DNA of 64,000 bases from Podocnemis expansa (lineage: Eukaryota > Chordata > Testudines > Podocnemididae): positions 2,364,495-2,428,494 of the forward strand of contig ML682067.1 of NCBI GenBank assembly GCA_007922195.1. The letters run 5' to 3'. This document shows, piece after piece, positions 11,606 through 22,733 of the stretch. A program made the position numbers and the translations under genes. The notes under the pieces were generated by a model. It was given only the letters and a program-made list of their open reading frames with translations. It was not told the origin of the DNA and searched no databases. Every line of letters starts with the position of its first letter. Within the stretch, counting starts at the first letter, position 1.

Positions 11606-12870
11606 GACTTTAAGGTCAGAAATGACCAATATGTTTATCTAGTCTGATGACTTCCTGCACAACGCAGTCCACAAAACTTCAACCCACACACTCCTGTAAT
11701 AAACTCTAACCTATGAATGAGTTATTGACGTCTTCAAATCGTGGTTTAAAGACTTTAAGCGATGGAGAATCCACCGACAAGTAAAACATGCACCACGCTA
11801 CAGAAAAAGGTGATCCCCCCCAATGCCTTTGCCAATTTGCCCTAGGGGAAAATTCTTCTTGATCCCAAATATAGTGATCAGCTAACTCTGAGACTAAGCA
11901 AGACTTACTGGCCAGATATCCAAGAAAGAATTCTCTTAAGTAATTCAGTACCCCCGCCCCATCTAATGTCCCATCACAGGTCATTGTCATATATGCTACA
12001 AATAGTCAAAGATCAGTTAATTGCCAAATTAGGTTGTCCCATCATACCATCTCCCCTATAAAGTTACCAAGCTCAGTCTTGAACCAATTAGGAGTTTTAT
12101 CCCCATGGTTCCGCTTTAGAGGCTGTTCCATAACTTTGCTCCTTTGATAGTTAGAAACCTTCTTCTAATTTCAAGCCTAAACTTGTTGATGGTCAGTTTA
12201 TATCCATTTGTTTTTGTGTGTGCACATTGGTGCTTAATTTAAATAACGTCTCTCCATCCCTGCTACTTTTCTCTTTGATATATTTATAGGTTATGTCTAC
12301 ACTAGCAAATTAATTTGAATTAAGGAGCCTTAATTCAAATTGATTTTTTTCCCTGTCTACACTAGGCTTTGCCTAGTTTGAACTAAAATTTTTTTTAGTT
12401 CGAACTAAGCAAAGCTCAGTTTGAACAAGTTAGTTTGAGTGGCAAGTTCAAATTAACTGCTTAGTTCAAACTTATTTTGAACTTTAGTTCAAACTAGCAC
12501 AAGGTAGTCATGCTAGTTCAAACTAAATAAGTTTGAACTAGCAGTTAGTTTGAACTAACCATGTTTTTTTTAGTTCGAACTAATTTTTAGTTTGGAGTAG
12601 CCATCCTTTCTTAGTTCAAACTTAAAAGTTTGTTCAAAATAAAAAAAAGCACTTAGTTTGAACTAACTTCAAACTGCTTACTTTGAACTAAGCAAGTCTG
12701 AACTAAGCAGTTAGATGCAGGCATTGCCACAGAAAGCAATTGTGTCTCCCATCATCTTTCTTTCAGTTAGTCTTAACAAGCCAAGCTCCTTGAGTCTCTT
12801 CTGCTACGGTATGTTTTCAAATGCTCTGCAGTGTGTCCCTTTGCTTGCCATTCAGGAGCCTTCAGGGTTG
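11606..12870 (-). mobile_element. CR1 LINE 3' end (turtle PsCR1-like), minus strand, split by a MITE
   Basis: Read on the plus strand it starts at the CR1 terminus (AAGGTCAGAAATGACCAATA) and continues through the 3'UTR words CTTCCTGCACAACGCAG and TTCAACCCACACACTCCTG. The same words occur at 37850-37940 in another CR1. Beyond them lies the end of the ORF2 region, interrupted at 12289 by MITE A4 and resumed at 12729 with GAAAGCAATTGTGTCTCCC and ACAAGCCAAGCTCCTTGAGTC. It fades near 12850. The resemblance to the PsCR1 lineage described from turtles is from memory and not checked. Confidence 0.8.
12289..12728. mobile_element. Harbinger-type MITE, TTAGTTCGAACTAA family (copy A4)
   Basis: A 440-bp element inserted in a CR1. 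The left end is GGTTATGTCTACACTAGC. The right end is a mutated GTGTAGACATAGCC, read as ATGCAGGCATTGCC (10 of 14 match). Flanks are ATA on the left and ACA on the right. The CR1 sequence is continuous if the element and one flank are removed, which supports these borders. The interior is a long array of TTAGTTCGAACTAA-type palindromes. Confidence 0.78.
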
Positions 12871-12949
12871 TTATGTCCTCCAGAACACAGAATACCTGAA
12901 AGACCTGAGGAAACTCAGGTAGTAAACCATGACACACTCCTCCATCTCA

Positions 12950-13960
12950 ATGACCCAGGCTTTTATTTTTAAAACGTATAACCCTACATTTCCTCCTAGC
13001 CGTGGTGGATGTGACCCTTCCAGTCTCGGGGGTGTACAGCATCTCCTCTTCCACCTCATCCATCATCTCTAGAGCTATGTAATGGTTCTTCACCACAATA
13101 GAGGGCGGGATGTGAGCAGGGATTGAGCACTGGCTGCTGCCAGAGGTAACCAGCTGCCAGTGTTCTCCCTCTGCCATAGGCATCTCATCCTTCTCCAGTG
13201 CTGCAGCAGTAGTCTTTGGCATCTGGATAGTATCCTCTTCCTTGCACGTCTCCTCATGGATGCTATCGAGGAACTTCTCCAGGGCATGGATACTCCTTAG
13301 CCTACACCCTCCTCCTATAACACTCCCAACTGCCTCCTGAGAGACTCCACCAGAAGACAGCTGTCATATTGATTCATCTCCCCAGCCTGATCGTCTGAGA
13401 CAGGGAAATGCAGGCCACAGTCCCTGCAAGTCCACACCAGGATCTGGGTAGAGATATCCAGGCTCAGGATGTCTGTCTGGCTACAGGTAGAGATGGAGGA
13501 GACAGAAGGAGCACTTGTGCAAGCAGTGTGGCTGCTTTTCACCATCGTGGCCTCACCGACTCCTTCCCAAACTCCCTCTCAAACTCCCCTGTTTTCAGTC
13601 CCCTTGGTCACTCAGCCACTGGTTTTTAAGGCCTTCTCTGCCTAGGTCAGCCCTTGCCCCTCATTAAACACACAGGGGAAGGATGATCACAAAGCTGGTG
13701 ATCAAAGGTGAGTAGGGAACAATGGTCCAAACAGCTCCCAGTTAATCACACAATCAGTCCTAATTCCCACAATAACTGACAACTAACAAAAATCACCTGT
13801 AGGGAAAGACACAAACACACAGCAATTCACTAACCCAAGCTTCACTCTCTCCACTGCTTCTTCAGCTAGGGGATCGCCTTCACCTCTTTCTCAGGGCTTC
13901 ATCAACTCCTTCCCTCTCAAACTCTTCTGTTTTCAGTCCCCCTGTTCATGAATTCGATTG
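12950..13960 (-). pseudogene. Probable CR1 ORF1 amino-terminal region and 5'UTR, minus strand
   Basis: Minus-strand frames at 13545-13315 and 13222-12947 read like one protein broken by a frameshift near 13300. The first begins MVKSSHTAC, has the pair CSQTD...STQ and a TCRDCGLHFP motif (possible zinc-binding cysteines), and ends in a leucine-rich VESLRRQLGVL stretch. The second contains WQLVTSGSS, NHYIALEMMDEVEEE and VTSTTARRK. This order agrees with my recollection of reptile CR1 ORF1, but I cannot verify it. Upstream, a segment at about 13556-13612 is repeated at about 13898-13950 (CTGTTTTCAGTCCCC in both), which may be a duplicated 5'UTR. It lies in the same strand just behind the CR1 3' end at 11606-12870. 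Confidence 0.45.
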
Positions 13961-14450
13961 GTCTTTGTGCTAATAGAGAACTGCCTCAAAATAGCAAGGC
14001 ATCAGATTGTCCAGGAAAAGGAACAAGGTAATGACCTCACTGGTACAGACTAAGTACACAGACTCAAGTCCAGCGGTACCAGAAAGCAGGACAGAGGCAG
14101 ACGGACCGAACTCGGGCATCATGGTCAGGTGTATGTATTGTGAAAAGCAACACAAAAGCCAGACTAAAAAATGCCTAACCTATAGTTGTGGGAAACAGAA
14201 CTCCTACCTCCAAGGTGTGTGGGAAACAGAACTACTTGACGTTCCAATGCTGCTGCGAGCCCAAGAGCTAAAAAGCAGCAGTATCTGCTGTGATAGGGGA
14301 CAGAGACTTCCAGTGAAGAGAAGGGTATCTGCAGAGGGATGTTAGCAGATCCAGAGATGCAATGCACACTCATTCAGCAGAAGGTCTGCCATCCATTCAA
14401 CTGCTATAATTGCATCTAGGCTATTAGATCCCACAGGATCAGGCTAAGAA
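13961..14450 (+). pseudogene. Possible retrotransposon gag remnant with a zinc-knuckle-like motif
   Basis: A plus-strand frame (14007-14345, 112 codons) contains CMYCEKQHKSQTKKC, with the CX2C...H...C spacing of a nucleocapsid knuckle, followed by YSCGKQNS. Ty3/gypsy gag proteins often end with such motifs. No flanking protease is visible, and the strand is opposite to the gypsy pol at 5800-11331. The call is tentative; it could also be a chance frame. Confidence 0.3.
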
Positions 14451-15425
14451 GGTACCATTTTAGTAATGTGCATTCAAAGCTCTTAACCACTTCTGATAAT
14501 ATCTGCATTTTAAACAATAATACATCTAGTGCTTGGTGAAGCTTCTACTTCCTAGACCACTCTGGTGCAAGTTCACTTTGGTCTACTTATCACTATTATT
14601 GGATTATTTGAATAGCACCAGCAATACATTCAGAATTTTACAGAATGTACTTGCCCTAATAGACCGTACAATCCGAGGCCTCATTCCTTCAATGAGCTCC
14701 ACAGGTGCCTATCACTTGCAGTAGTTCCCCACGAGACAAGAAGTCTGATCACAAAGACTTCATTGGATGATCAGGGGCCAGTTTCAGATCTGATGTGACA
14801 GAAGAGGTCTGGTAGCAAGCATTTGGGAGCAGACCAGGTGTGGAGTTACAGCAATAGGATTACATGATTACTTATTTTGGAATAGTTCAATAAAATGGGG
14901 ATGGGTATTTGAAATTTTATTGTTTTTAAATAATTTTGATTTGACCATACATGAGCATCATGGAAGAAGCAAGTCTTAAGAAATGATTTGATGATTACAG
15001 GATGGTGACTTGGTGGACTCAAATTGTCTTCTGTGGTTCAGCAGCAGGGAATTCAAACATTATACATTGCCATGGAAAGGAAAAGAAATTTTATTTATGA
15101 AGGAAGAACAATTCAAAATAATTCTAGTTTTATATATAGTGACACTTACCAGGTCTTATCAAGAATAATATAGCACCAATATAGTCATTCTGTCTTCCAG
15201 ATCATCCAGTAGACCAGTGCCTGCTCAGAAAATCTGGGGACTATCAAATATTCACTCCTTTTTTTTTCATTGGGGTTTCAGCATAGGACACCAAAGTTTA
15301 GCTACAGCCATTCAGGCAGCCCCTGCTTCTCCCAATCACTTCTTCCACACACAGTGCATAGGATAAATCAATGTTTCTGCTTGACTCAGAAGACAGCTTG
15401 GAAGCGGCTTTGAATTCTGTTAGCT
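14451..15425. other. Non-coding stretch, nothing recognised
   Basis: AT-rich sequence with no gene or confident repeat. The 63-codon frame at 14533-14724 has no domain. Confidence 0.5.
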
Positions 15426-15463
15426 CTGCTTAGATTGTAAGCTGTTTGATAGTATGTCTCTTT

Positions 15464-16017
15464 GGCTACATTTACACCAGGAAGCTTAGTTTGGACTTGC
15501 TTAGTCTGAACTAAACAGTTCCTGGTTAGTTCGACCTAACTGTGGGTTAGTTTGAACTGACTAAGGCTTTTTACTTCAAACTAGCCGCGTTTTTTTAGTT
15601 CAAACTAACTTTTTAGTTTGAATTAAAATAGTGTGGCTAGTTAGAGCTAAAAATTAGTTCAAACTGAAAAATGTGGTTAGTTCAAACTAACCACTTAGTT
15701 CAAACTTACTGTTTGAACTAACTAGTTCAAACTAAGTTTTCCTTAGTTCGAACTGAAAATTTTTTAGTTTGAACTAGACAAAGCCTCGTGTAGACCTGGT
15801 CCAAATCAGGAGTGCTGCTAGCCCAAGGATCCGGGGCTCAGCACGCTACATTTGGGGCTTATGTGCTGCCACTGCAGCCACCACCACTGCTGGCCCAGCG
15901 GTAGACACAGGGCTCAGGCACTGGGACTTGGGGCTTGAGCCCCATAAGCCCGGCACCAGCGATGCCCCTGGTCCAAATTAATCTAGTCCAGATTCATTTT
16001 CCAGTGTTGACATAGTC
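15464..16017. mobile_element. Harbinger-type MITE, TTAGTTCGAACTAA family (copy A5) with nested insert
   Basis: The ends are GGCTACATTTACACC and GTGTTGACATAGTC, diverged forms of the shared terminal repeat. Perfect TTT duplications flank it (15461-15463, 16018-16020), and the host repeat is continuous across the site. The interior shows dense TTAGTTCGAACT-type words. The element is interrupted by a 161-bp insert at 15807-15967. Confidence 0.8.
15807..15967. mobile_element. 161-bp GC-rich insertion with 11-bp direct repeats
   Basis: The word CTGGTCCAAAT occurs at 15796-15806 and again at 15968-15978, directly flanking a GC-rich segment unlike the surrounding MITE. An 11-bp duplication is longer than that of hAT or Harbinger and fits retroposition of a short transcript or SINE-like copy. 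There is no poly-A tail. The inserted sequence contains CATTTGGGGCTTATGTGC and GGGGCTTGAGCCCC, a small palindrome. Confidence 0.6.
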
Positions 16018-16233
16018 TTTGTTTTTAGGTACAGTGCCTGGCGTAATAGGGCCCATTCCCTGACCGGGATCTCTAGATAACTACTGCAAGACAAATAATA
16101 AACTGTAAAGTTCTCCAAAAAGCAGGGGGGGAGGGTGGAACAAAAGCAGACAACTTGGATCTTTGCCTTGGAAAGACTTTGAAAATTCCTCTATGGGTTC
16201 TACAACATCAATTTGGAACACCATTGTATTCAT

Positions 16234-16306
16234 TGGGTGAAATCCTGGCTCACTGTAGTCAGGGTAAAGCTCCCCATTGACTACCAGGGGCCAGGATGTC
16301 ACCCAT
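16234..16306. repeat. Palindromic MITE-like relic
   Basis: The arms TTGGGTGAAATCCTGGC and GCCAGGATGTCACCCA enclose a short centre with CCCCATTGACTACCAGG. This structure is typical of old, short, non-autonomous DNA repeats found throughout amniote genomes. No target duplication can be assigned. Confidence 0.55.
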
Positions 16307-19030
16307 GACTGTGTATAAAAATCCTTGCCATTCATGGTAAAATGCATGCCACATGTAAAGGCATATTGCTTGAAAATAAAATGATGGCCTTTTTGCATGA
16401 GGCATAAAAGCTGAGAGAAACTAGCTATCACGACATTATGTGGGCTTCTGTATGATGGAAGCCAAACGTTATCTTTTGCTGACTTGTACCTCTAAGGCAT
16501 TATGGTTTGGAATGTAAAATGACTGACAGTAATATACATTGAACAATCATTTTTTTATTAGATGGCAGGCTTAAATGGTACTGGTTAACAAATAATCAGG
16601 GAGCAGGGATATAAACATATGCTTTAACGGTTTATAGTGCTGATAGGACTCTTATTTTCTCTACTTAGCTAGACTGGGTGTTTTGAAAGAAGTAAATTGT
16701 ATGCTTGCATTTTTCTTGTTGTCCAAGATTCCAGCAACAAAACAGTGGGGAACTCCCATTACACATTTCAGCTCAAAAAGTACTCTTTGCTATTCTCTTT
16801 AAAATGCACAGGTCTAGCAGTCCAAGTTAAACATTATTGGAATTTCACCATAAGTAAAAAACAATATTAAGTTTGAGCCCACATATTTTTCTTTTGGTAG
16901 GGTATAAAAGTTTAAAATAAGTATTTCAGACAATCTATAAATGGTGGAGAACGCTGGCTAACATAAAGAAAGAAAAACAAAACAAAACACATTTTTTAAC
17001 AACAGAGCAGCAGAAATGTTTCACTGTGACAACAGCAATGAGAGTTTTTCCCTCTCTGTGGTCTGGTTCAAAGAGAAGTTAAGGTTGGCATCATGCCACA
17101 GAACTGTGGTTGAAGATTTCTGTACCATACAAATCTATAATCAGGGTTACTCCTTGATGGGAAGCACAGAGAGTCTTACAGAATATTAGCATGGCATACA
17201 GAGTGGATGTATCCCTTACTCCCTCACTGTATGGGAGACTCTGAAGTGCTGTTTATCTGAAGTCTTTTATAGTCATCTTTTTCAAATTAAAACAACAGTG
17301 TAAAGTTTTGTAAATGTTAGTTTTTCTAATTGACAGTGGCTTGTATAATTAAAATAAAATCACTAATATTTTCTCTTCTTTTTTATCACTGAAGTTCATT
17401 TTTCAGTAACTCATACAAGGTCTCCATTTTTATGAAGACCCATGCTGACCTCTAACTATCTGATCTTTTTCAGTTAGTATTTATGCCCATCTGGTTTGAA
17501 TTTAGCATTCGTATGAGTCATTTCACTTTGATAGGAACACTATGCTATAGAAAACTTCTGTTAATATTTTAACATTCTAAATCAAACACTGTATAGTGCA
17601 TTACCTAAGTCTAGGTACAATTATGGACACCTGGGTGTGACACTTATTCATGGGAGATGCCTTTGCTCCTTTGTTCAATACATATAGTCCATGACAGATA
17701 AGTCTATAACCCATATGTGTTCAGATTTTACCTCCCCCTCCCCCCACATCCTTTCCCAGACTTCATAACAGCATTTTGGAAGCAACCTCAGTAGAGGAAG
17801 GATGAGTGATTCTCTAGGAAGTAAGGAAGCTCTGCACTTCCTTACATCTGATGTTTAACCCAGGCAAAAGTATTTTATTTATTTTTCTATCAACACTGAT
17901 TTTATTACTTATTTTGTTCTTACTATGTACATTTCCTGATTTTAAAGATATAGCTGATTCTTTTTTAAAAATAGGAAATTAACAGTTCACAGGAGAGCAT
18001 TTGAATAGATATTTTTAAGCTCATTCTGAGGCCACCACCTACACTGGAGAAACGGGTGTTATTTCCAGCTTGCCTAGCCATATGTGCACTAACTGACCTC
18101 AGCAGCAGCAACAGCATGGGCTACCCACCCTGAGTATCAATCTGCCTGAACCTTGTGGCTAAATACACAGAGAAGTTAGCCACTATGCTGCTGCCCATGC
18201 TGTCCTGGCTTCACTATTACATTTAGTGTGTTTGCTAACATGTTCAACTAGTGTGTGTATGTCTCTGTGTGAGCTTGGGATCACAGCCCTAGCTCCTAGA
18301 GTAGACATACACAAAATGATTAATTAAAGAAGGAGGAAGAAAAAAAGTTATAAGCAACCTAATAAAAATTGCTGCCGTGGTTAAGAGATGAATTTTGTTT
18401 CAAAACAAAGTCTGAGTCTATTGGTATGTTTTGTGAGTTATAACTGAATCATCACATGAAGGGGAACAGCCAGTTCCAACCTGAAAACAAACAGTATTTT
18501 TTAAAGAGTTATTTGTTTGCATTAAGTGGAAATAAGTTCTAGCAAGCTGTCTATGATTCCTTTACCAGCTATTTAAATACATTTCAACTCTGTTTAAAAA
18601 AAATGCTTTGAGAACTTAACTGACCGGAAAAATAATTTCAGAATATATATAAAATAGTTGCATTAAAGCACGTGAAAGTTACTCTGAACAATGGACCTGA
18701 CTGAGAAAAACATCTTTATCTAGGAAAGTCTTTAAACGTGATTAATTTTATGCACATGTGTTTATGTGTTTTCCTGTATAGTGATAAACTTAAGCACATG
18801 ATAAGTGCTTTCCTAGATCAGGGCCAGTGTATTTTAGTCCAACTGGAGTTTACTCCTTTTTATAGGCCTGTTTTTCCTCTCCCTCACGCCACAGTAGATC
18901 AGGATTTGAAGAGTTTCACTGGTGTGAGAGAGGGAAATCATTCTGCAGATAATCTCTAACAGAAATGCATGTTAACAAAATAACGCAGCTTCCCCAAAAT
19001 TAAGAGCATTTGTTTCTTTATTCTCATTTG

Positions 19031-19123
19031 TCCTGATTCAGTGAACCATACTTAAACTCAGGTATTAGTGTATTCCCATTCAGCAGAACAAAGTACATGC
19101 TTAAGTGCGTTGCTGAATCAGGA
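19031..19123. repeat. Palindromic MITE-like relic (TCCTGATTCAGC type)
   Basis: The terminal arms TCCTGATTCAGTGAAC and TTGCTGAATCAGGA are imperfect inverted repeats, with the second inner pair ATACTTAAACTCA and ACATGCTTAAGTGCG. A related fragment lies at 33190-33280. These are old copies of a common amniote family; class not determined. Confidence 0.6.
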
Positions 19124-20290
19124 CCATTATGATTATTGTAAGTCAGCTGCAGCTTAATCATACGTGCAAAAGAAAAACCTATATTCACAGAGAGATTTTT
19201 TCATCTACCAGTCATAACAATTCATGTTCAGTTTTGAGTATTGCTGTGGCTGAATAATAAAAGACAAAGGATTTTTTTTTACACAATTTGATTAGGAAGA
19301 CTAGAAGTGATGTATGATTGAGCTCAAAATTTGACATTGTTCTGTAAATACTTTATATTAAATAACAAAGTAAATAGATACAGGTATTTAAAAAGTATTT
19401 TAAGCTGTTTTAATATCTTGCATTATTTTTGTCTTTGAAGCTGATCATAGACAACTGCAATCTTACTATTTAAGGAAAAAGCGTTAGATTGGGTCTAATT
19501 TTTCAGTGAAGAGTCATTGCAAATTACAGAATTTTGTGAATCAAAAATAAACACAAAACAATGTACTTTGTTTACTTATTTGAGCTGTGTAGATTAGCAA
19601 CGACTCATTTACTATACTTCATATTATACTAGTAAAGGGTCTAACAGCTATTATGTTAAAAATAATAGCAAGTCTTAGTAACATGAGACCTCTGTACAGT
19701 TCTATGCTATTTAATTTGTGCTGGGAAGTGGCGCGGTTGCATGTCTAGGTGTGTTAATTATGAGGGTGGATTAGTAAAATGAACATTAAATGTTCTGTTG
19801 TGGGTTTTTTTAATGTGCTGGTATTTATGGTTGGTGTTTTCTTTTGAACATCTGAAAATGTACTGGTGTTTGCATGCCATTAGCAATTAGTAAGGTATAA
19901 GGGTTAGCATCAGGGTAGCAGTAAACAAATTCCTGAGTTTCTTTAACATTGCCTGTAGCCTGGTCTCCCAGGACTAGATGCTGGTACTCTTATTTTTCTG
20001 AGTAACTCTATTCCACAAGTGGATTTCAGTAGGAAAATTTGAGACAAAAGGTACTATTCAATGGAAATAAGGATGTAAAACATACTCAGTATTCTGGATA
20101 CCTGAAATCATCTTGATGTAAACACTGTGGAATTTAAAGTGACCATTTTGAATAGAAGAATGCTCTAGTAGGTAAGCTAATGATAGGCACCTCAACTCAC
20201 TCTCGTATCTTAATTTTTGCCATAAGAGTTCCCTAGGCACCTATGTTTCTGCCTTTGGGCATATGTACTGCTGCCTTGCTTTGTCTAGGC

Positions 20291-20799
20291 CAATAGTTCT
20301 CAACCACTGCATCAGGACACATTACTGTGTCACCACACAGTGGTCAGTGTAGTTCAGAAAGCTGGGGATTTGGCCTGAGGCGGGTGGGCTGGTGTGTCTG
20401 TAGGTTCATGACACACTACCAAGTGTGTCGCAACCCGCAAAAGATTGAGAACCACAGGGCCAGCTCAAGGGGTTGTGGTGCCATGAGGCAGCTTTTGCTT
20501 TTGTGCCCCCATTACTGACTATGCACCTGGAGCACACTTATGGGGACAGGAGGGTCAGGGCTGGGCTGGCGGTCACGTGGCAGTAGGTGAAGTCACATGA
20601 CCCTGCAGTGGATGGCCCGGCCTGGGCTGGTCATGCTGTCCTGGCAAGTGCAGGGACCTGCAAGGTGAGACCCTGGGAGTCTCCATTGCAACCCATTCCT
20701 GGCGAAGCTTTCAGTTTTTGGTCCTGGTGCCTCTAAGCTTTGGTGCCCCAAGCCGGTGCCACACTGGCTCATCCCTTAAACCAGCCCTGAGAACCACTG
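20291..20799. mobile_element. hAT-type MITE carrying a second hAT element
   Basis: The outer element starts CAATAGTTCTCAACCACTG and ends CTGAGAACCACTG, the mirror of the hAT-type word CAGTGGTTCTCA. Flanks are GTCTAGGC (20283-20290) and CTCTAGGC (20800-20807), 7 of 8 identical. It is interrupted at 20455-20788 by another element, after which its right terminus resumes. Confidence 0.75.
20455..20788. mobile_element. Inner hAT-type MITE, 334 bp, perfect 8-bp duplication
   Basis: The element runs from CAGGGCCAGCTCAAGG to CCTTAAACCAGCCCT, imperfect terminal inverted repeats. It is flanked by identical GAGAACCA copies (20447-20454 and 20789-20796) that are themselves part of the outer element's terminal repeat. 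Its interior is GC-rich and has no ORF with a domain. Confidence 0.78.
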
Positions 20800-20807
20800 C
20801 TCTAGGC

Positions 20808-22235
20808 AACCCAGTACTGTACCAAAGGTGTCCAGCATCTGGGGCCAGGCCCACACTTATGTCCCCCCATGCCTCATGCTGCTCCACCCCCTGCACAGGG
20901 CAGGAGGGGTCCCAGCACCACCCACAGCTCCTGCAGGGATGGGGGTCCTTATTTGTGGGGAAGGGAGCATGCAGCAGCAGCAGCAGCCAGCGGGGACAGG
21001 GCAGACTCATCCCCCATCACCACCTGGGGTGGTGTGGGGGTCCAGGTTGGACCTTCATCACACACAGGGGGTACTGAGGGGTACCCCATAGCACCTCCTG
21101 CATCCCCCATCACCCTGAAGGGCTGGCCTCACTCCCCCAGCACTTACCCTTCACTGCTCCAGCCTGCTGGCTAGGGCAGGGGAGCCTCACCTCCTTCTCT
21201 ACCCAAGGAGCAGAGGGGATGTCACGATGCACAAAGCGTGCTAAGGGGTGACTCTCAGTGCTTCCTGTGTCCCCCCGCCTCCTGTAAACGGCCAGCCCAT
21301 CCTGGCCTGGCACATCGCCCCCACCCCCAGCTGGATTGCCAACCATCTGTAAATCTGCAGACTATCAGTAAAAAAGCATAGACATTTACTGCTATCTGTA
21401 ATTAAAAAAGAAATTCTATCTCCCTCATTCACCAGCCCAGAGATTAGTCTGTGGGGATGCTGCTGGAAGGTCTCTTGCCCCTTTAAAAGCTGAAGGCAGC
21501 ATTGCCCTTCTAAGAGTTTCAGCCTCTCTGTGGCTATTGGTCTCTGTCTGAAAACAGCAGGGGGTCAAGGCCAGTTAAGGCAAGGGATTTAGGGGCTGCA
21601 AAGGTTGACCAAAAAGGGGGCCCCCACAGACCCAACAAAATATGGCCCTGGCCAGCTGGTGCACTCTTGCTTCCCACCATCAGCCTGCCCACCCTGACCC
21701 TGAGCTGCCTGGTCTGCCCCCAAATCAGCCAGCCTAGGACCGGGGCAGAAGCATCATGGACTGTACTCTGACCAGAGGGCCTAGCGGGTGGCTGCCCGGA
21801 CCCCACCCCAGTGCCTGCTATGCCGCAGGCAAAGCCCCCAGCACTAGCCGGGCCACCGACTCTGGCCTCCCTCAGCCTGGAGCCAGCCCCCCAGAACCAG
21901 CCAGGCCATGGGCTCTGGCCCCGCCACAGCACGAGTGGGGCTGCAGGCCCCAGACCTCCATCATCACTGTACTATGCCACCAAGTGACAGCCCAGCCAGG
22001 TTGCTCTCCCCCAAGGCTGGGCACCACCGCTGTGGTGGTGCGCACAAAAGTGGGTAACTCCAGGCTCCCCAGACCTTTGATCTAGGGCTCCAGGCCTTAC
22101 CCGCCGCTGCTCCAGCTTGGCGGCGGGGGTGACCTCCCCAACCCCTCCACTGGTCTTTTGCAACATGGGTGGGGTGCAGGAGGCTGTGTACCCGTCAGTG
22201 CCTCCTGCATCCCTCCTTCTACACCTTATGAAGGG
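20808..22235. other. GC-rich non-coding block, unclassified repeats
   Basis: High GC content gives many overlapping chance frames on both strands (the longest 132 codons at 21932-21534, minus); none shows a domain, and both strands are equally open, which argues against coding. A CAG run near 20975-20990 is short. Likely composed of nested GC-rich DNA-transposon relics without definable ends. Confidence 0.5.
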
Positions 22236-22733
22236 CAGGGGCATAGTCCTGGGTGGGCATAAGTGGGCCAGGCCCACCCACTTGGCCCTGAGGCCTATCT
22301 ACCTTAGCCCCTGGCAGTGACCCCAAGTCACAGGGCCACCCTGCAACTGGCTGTCATGAGTGGGGCAGAGGTGCCAGCGCTAATGTCTCTGCTCCACTCA
22401 TGACCTCCGGACCCCGCAACTGCAAGTGGAGCAGAGGCGTCAGCGCCTCTGCTCCGCTCGCAGTCATGGACGCTGGTTGCTGGCCAGCCACGCAGTGGTG
22501 AAGTTAGTGCTGCTGCTGGCCTGGGTGCTGTGGCGTTCCTCATCTTAGGGGTTGGCGGGAGGTCCCATTCATATGACTGGAAGCTGACTTGCCCAGGCCC
22601 ACCCTGCACTTGCAGGGGCTTGGCCAGAAAATGGGCTGTCTATGTCCCTGCTGGAGGGCCAGCTTAGCATGCCCTTGCAGCCTGGCACTAAGGGGGCCTG
22701 GCCTCCCCTTTCCCCCCCTTGGTACGCCACCAA
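22236..22733. mobile_element. Probable GC-rich hAT-like MITE
   Basis: The left end CAGGGGCATAGTCCTGGG and the right end CCCCTTGGTACGCCACCA look like diverged terminal inverted repeats of the CAGGGGCGTAG type known from hAT MITEs. No convincing 8-bp duplication remains. Near the middle lies a strong hairpin, GAGCAGAGGCG (22429-22439) against GCGCCTCTGCTC (22443-22454), with a second one nearby (ATGAGTGGGGCAG against CTGCTCCACTCAT). Confidence 0.4.

Larger units (their letters stand above)
15426..16100 (+). repeat. L3/CR1-like 3' tail repeat, split by a MITE
   Basis: The halves 15426-15463 (TTAGATTGTAAGCTGTTTGA) and 16018-16100 (TTAGGTACAGTGCCTGGCG, then AATAGGGCCC, then ACAAATAATAAA) join into the widespread amniote repeat tail (family form: TTGTAAGCTCTTTGGGGCA, then TACAGCGCCTAGCACAATG, then CAAATAATAAAT). 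The middle, 15464-16017, is a later MITE. Class assignment as L3-like is from general knowledge of these tails. Confidence 0.6.
16101..20290. other. Quiet AT-rich DNA with relics of amniote palindromic repeats
   Basis: No gene is recognised. Two imperfect palindromic relics are visible: 16234-16306 (TGGGTGAAATCCTGGC against GCCAGGATGTCACCCA) and 19031-19123 (TCCTGATTCAGTGAA against TTGCTGAATCAGGA). A further degenerate one lies near 18780-18835. At 18252-18313 GTGTATGTCTCTG and GTAGACATAC resemble the shared MITE ends but are too diverged to define an element. Frames such as the 116-codon one at 16431-16081 overlap these relics and show no domain. Confidence 0.55.

Noticed and set aside
16081..16431. 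116-codon minus-strand frame
   Set aside because: It overlaps a palindromic repeat relic and has no domain or gene-like context.
18252..18313. Possible small MITE (GTGTATGTCTCTG...GTAGACATAC)
   Set aside because: The arms are short and diverged, no palindrome array or flank duplication is present; too weak to call.
20828..21174. Frames with poly-Gln or poly-Ala from a CAG run
   Set aside because: A short CAG tract in GC-rich repeat DNA; no splice signals or domain support a gene.
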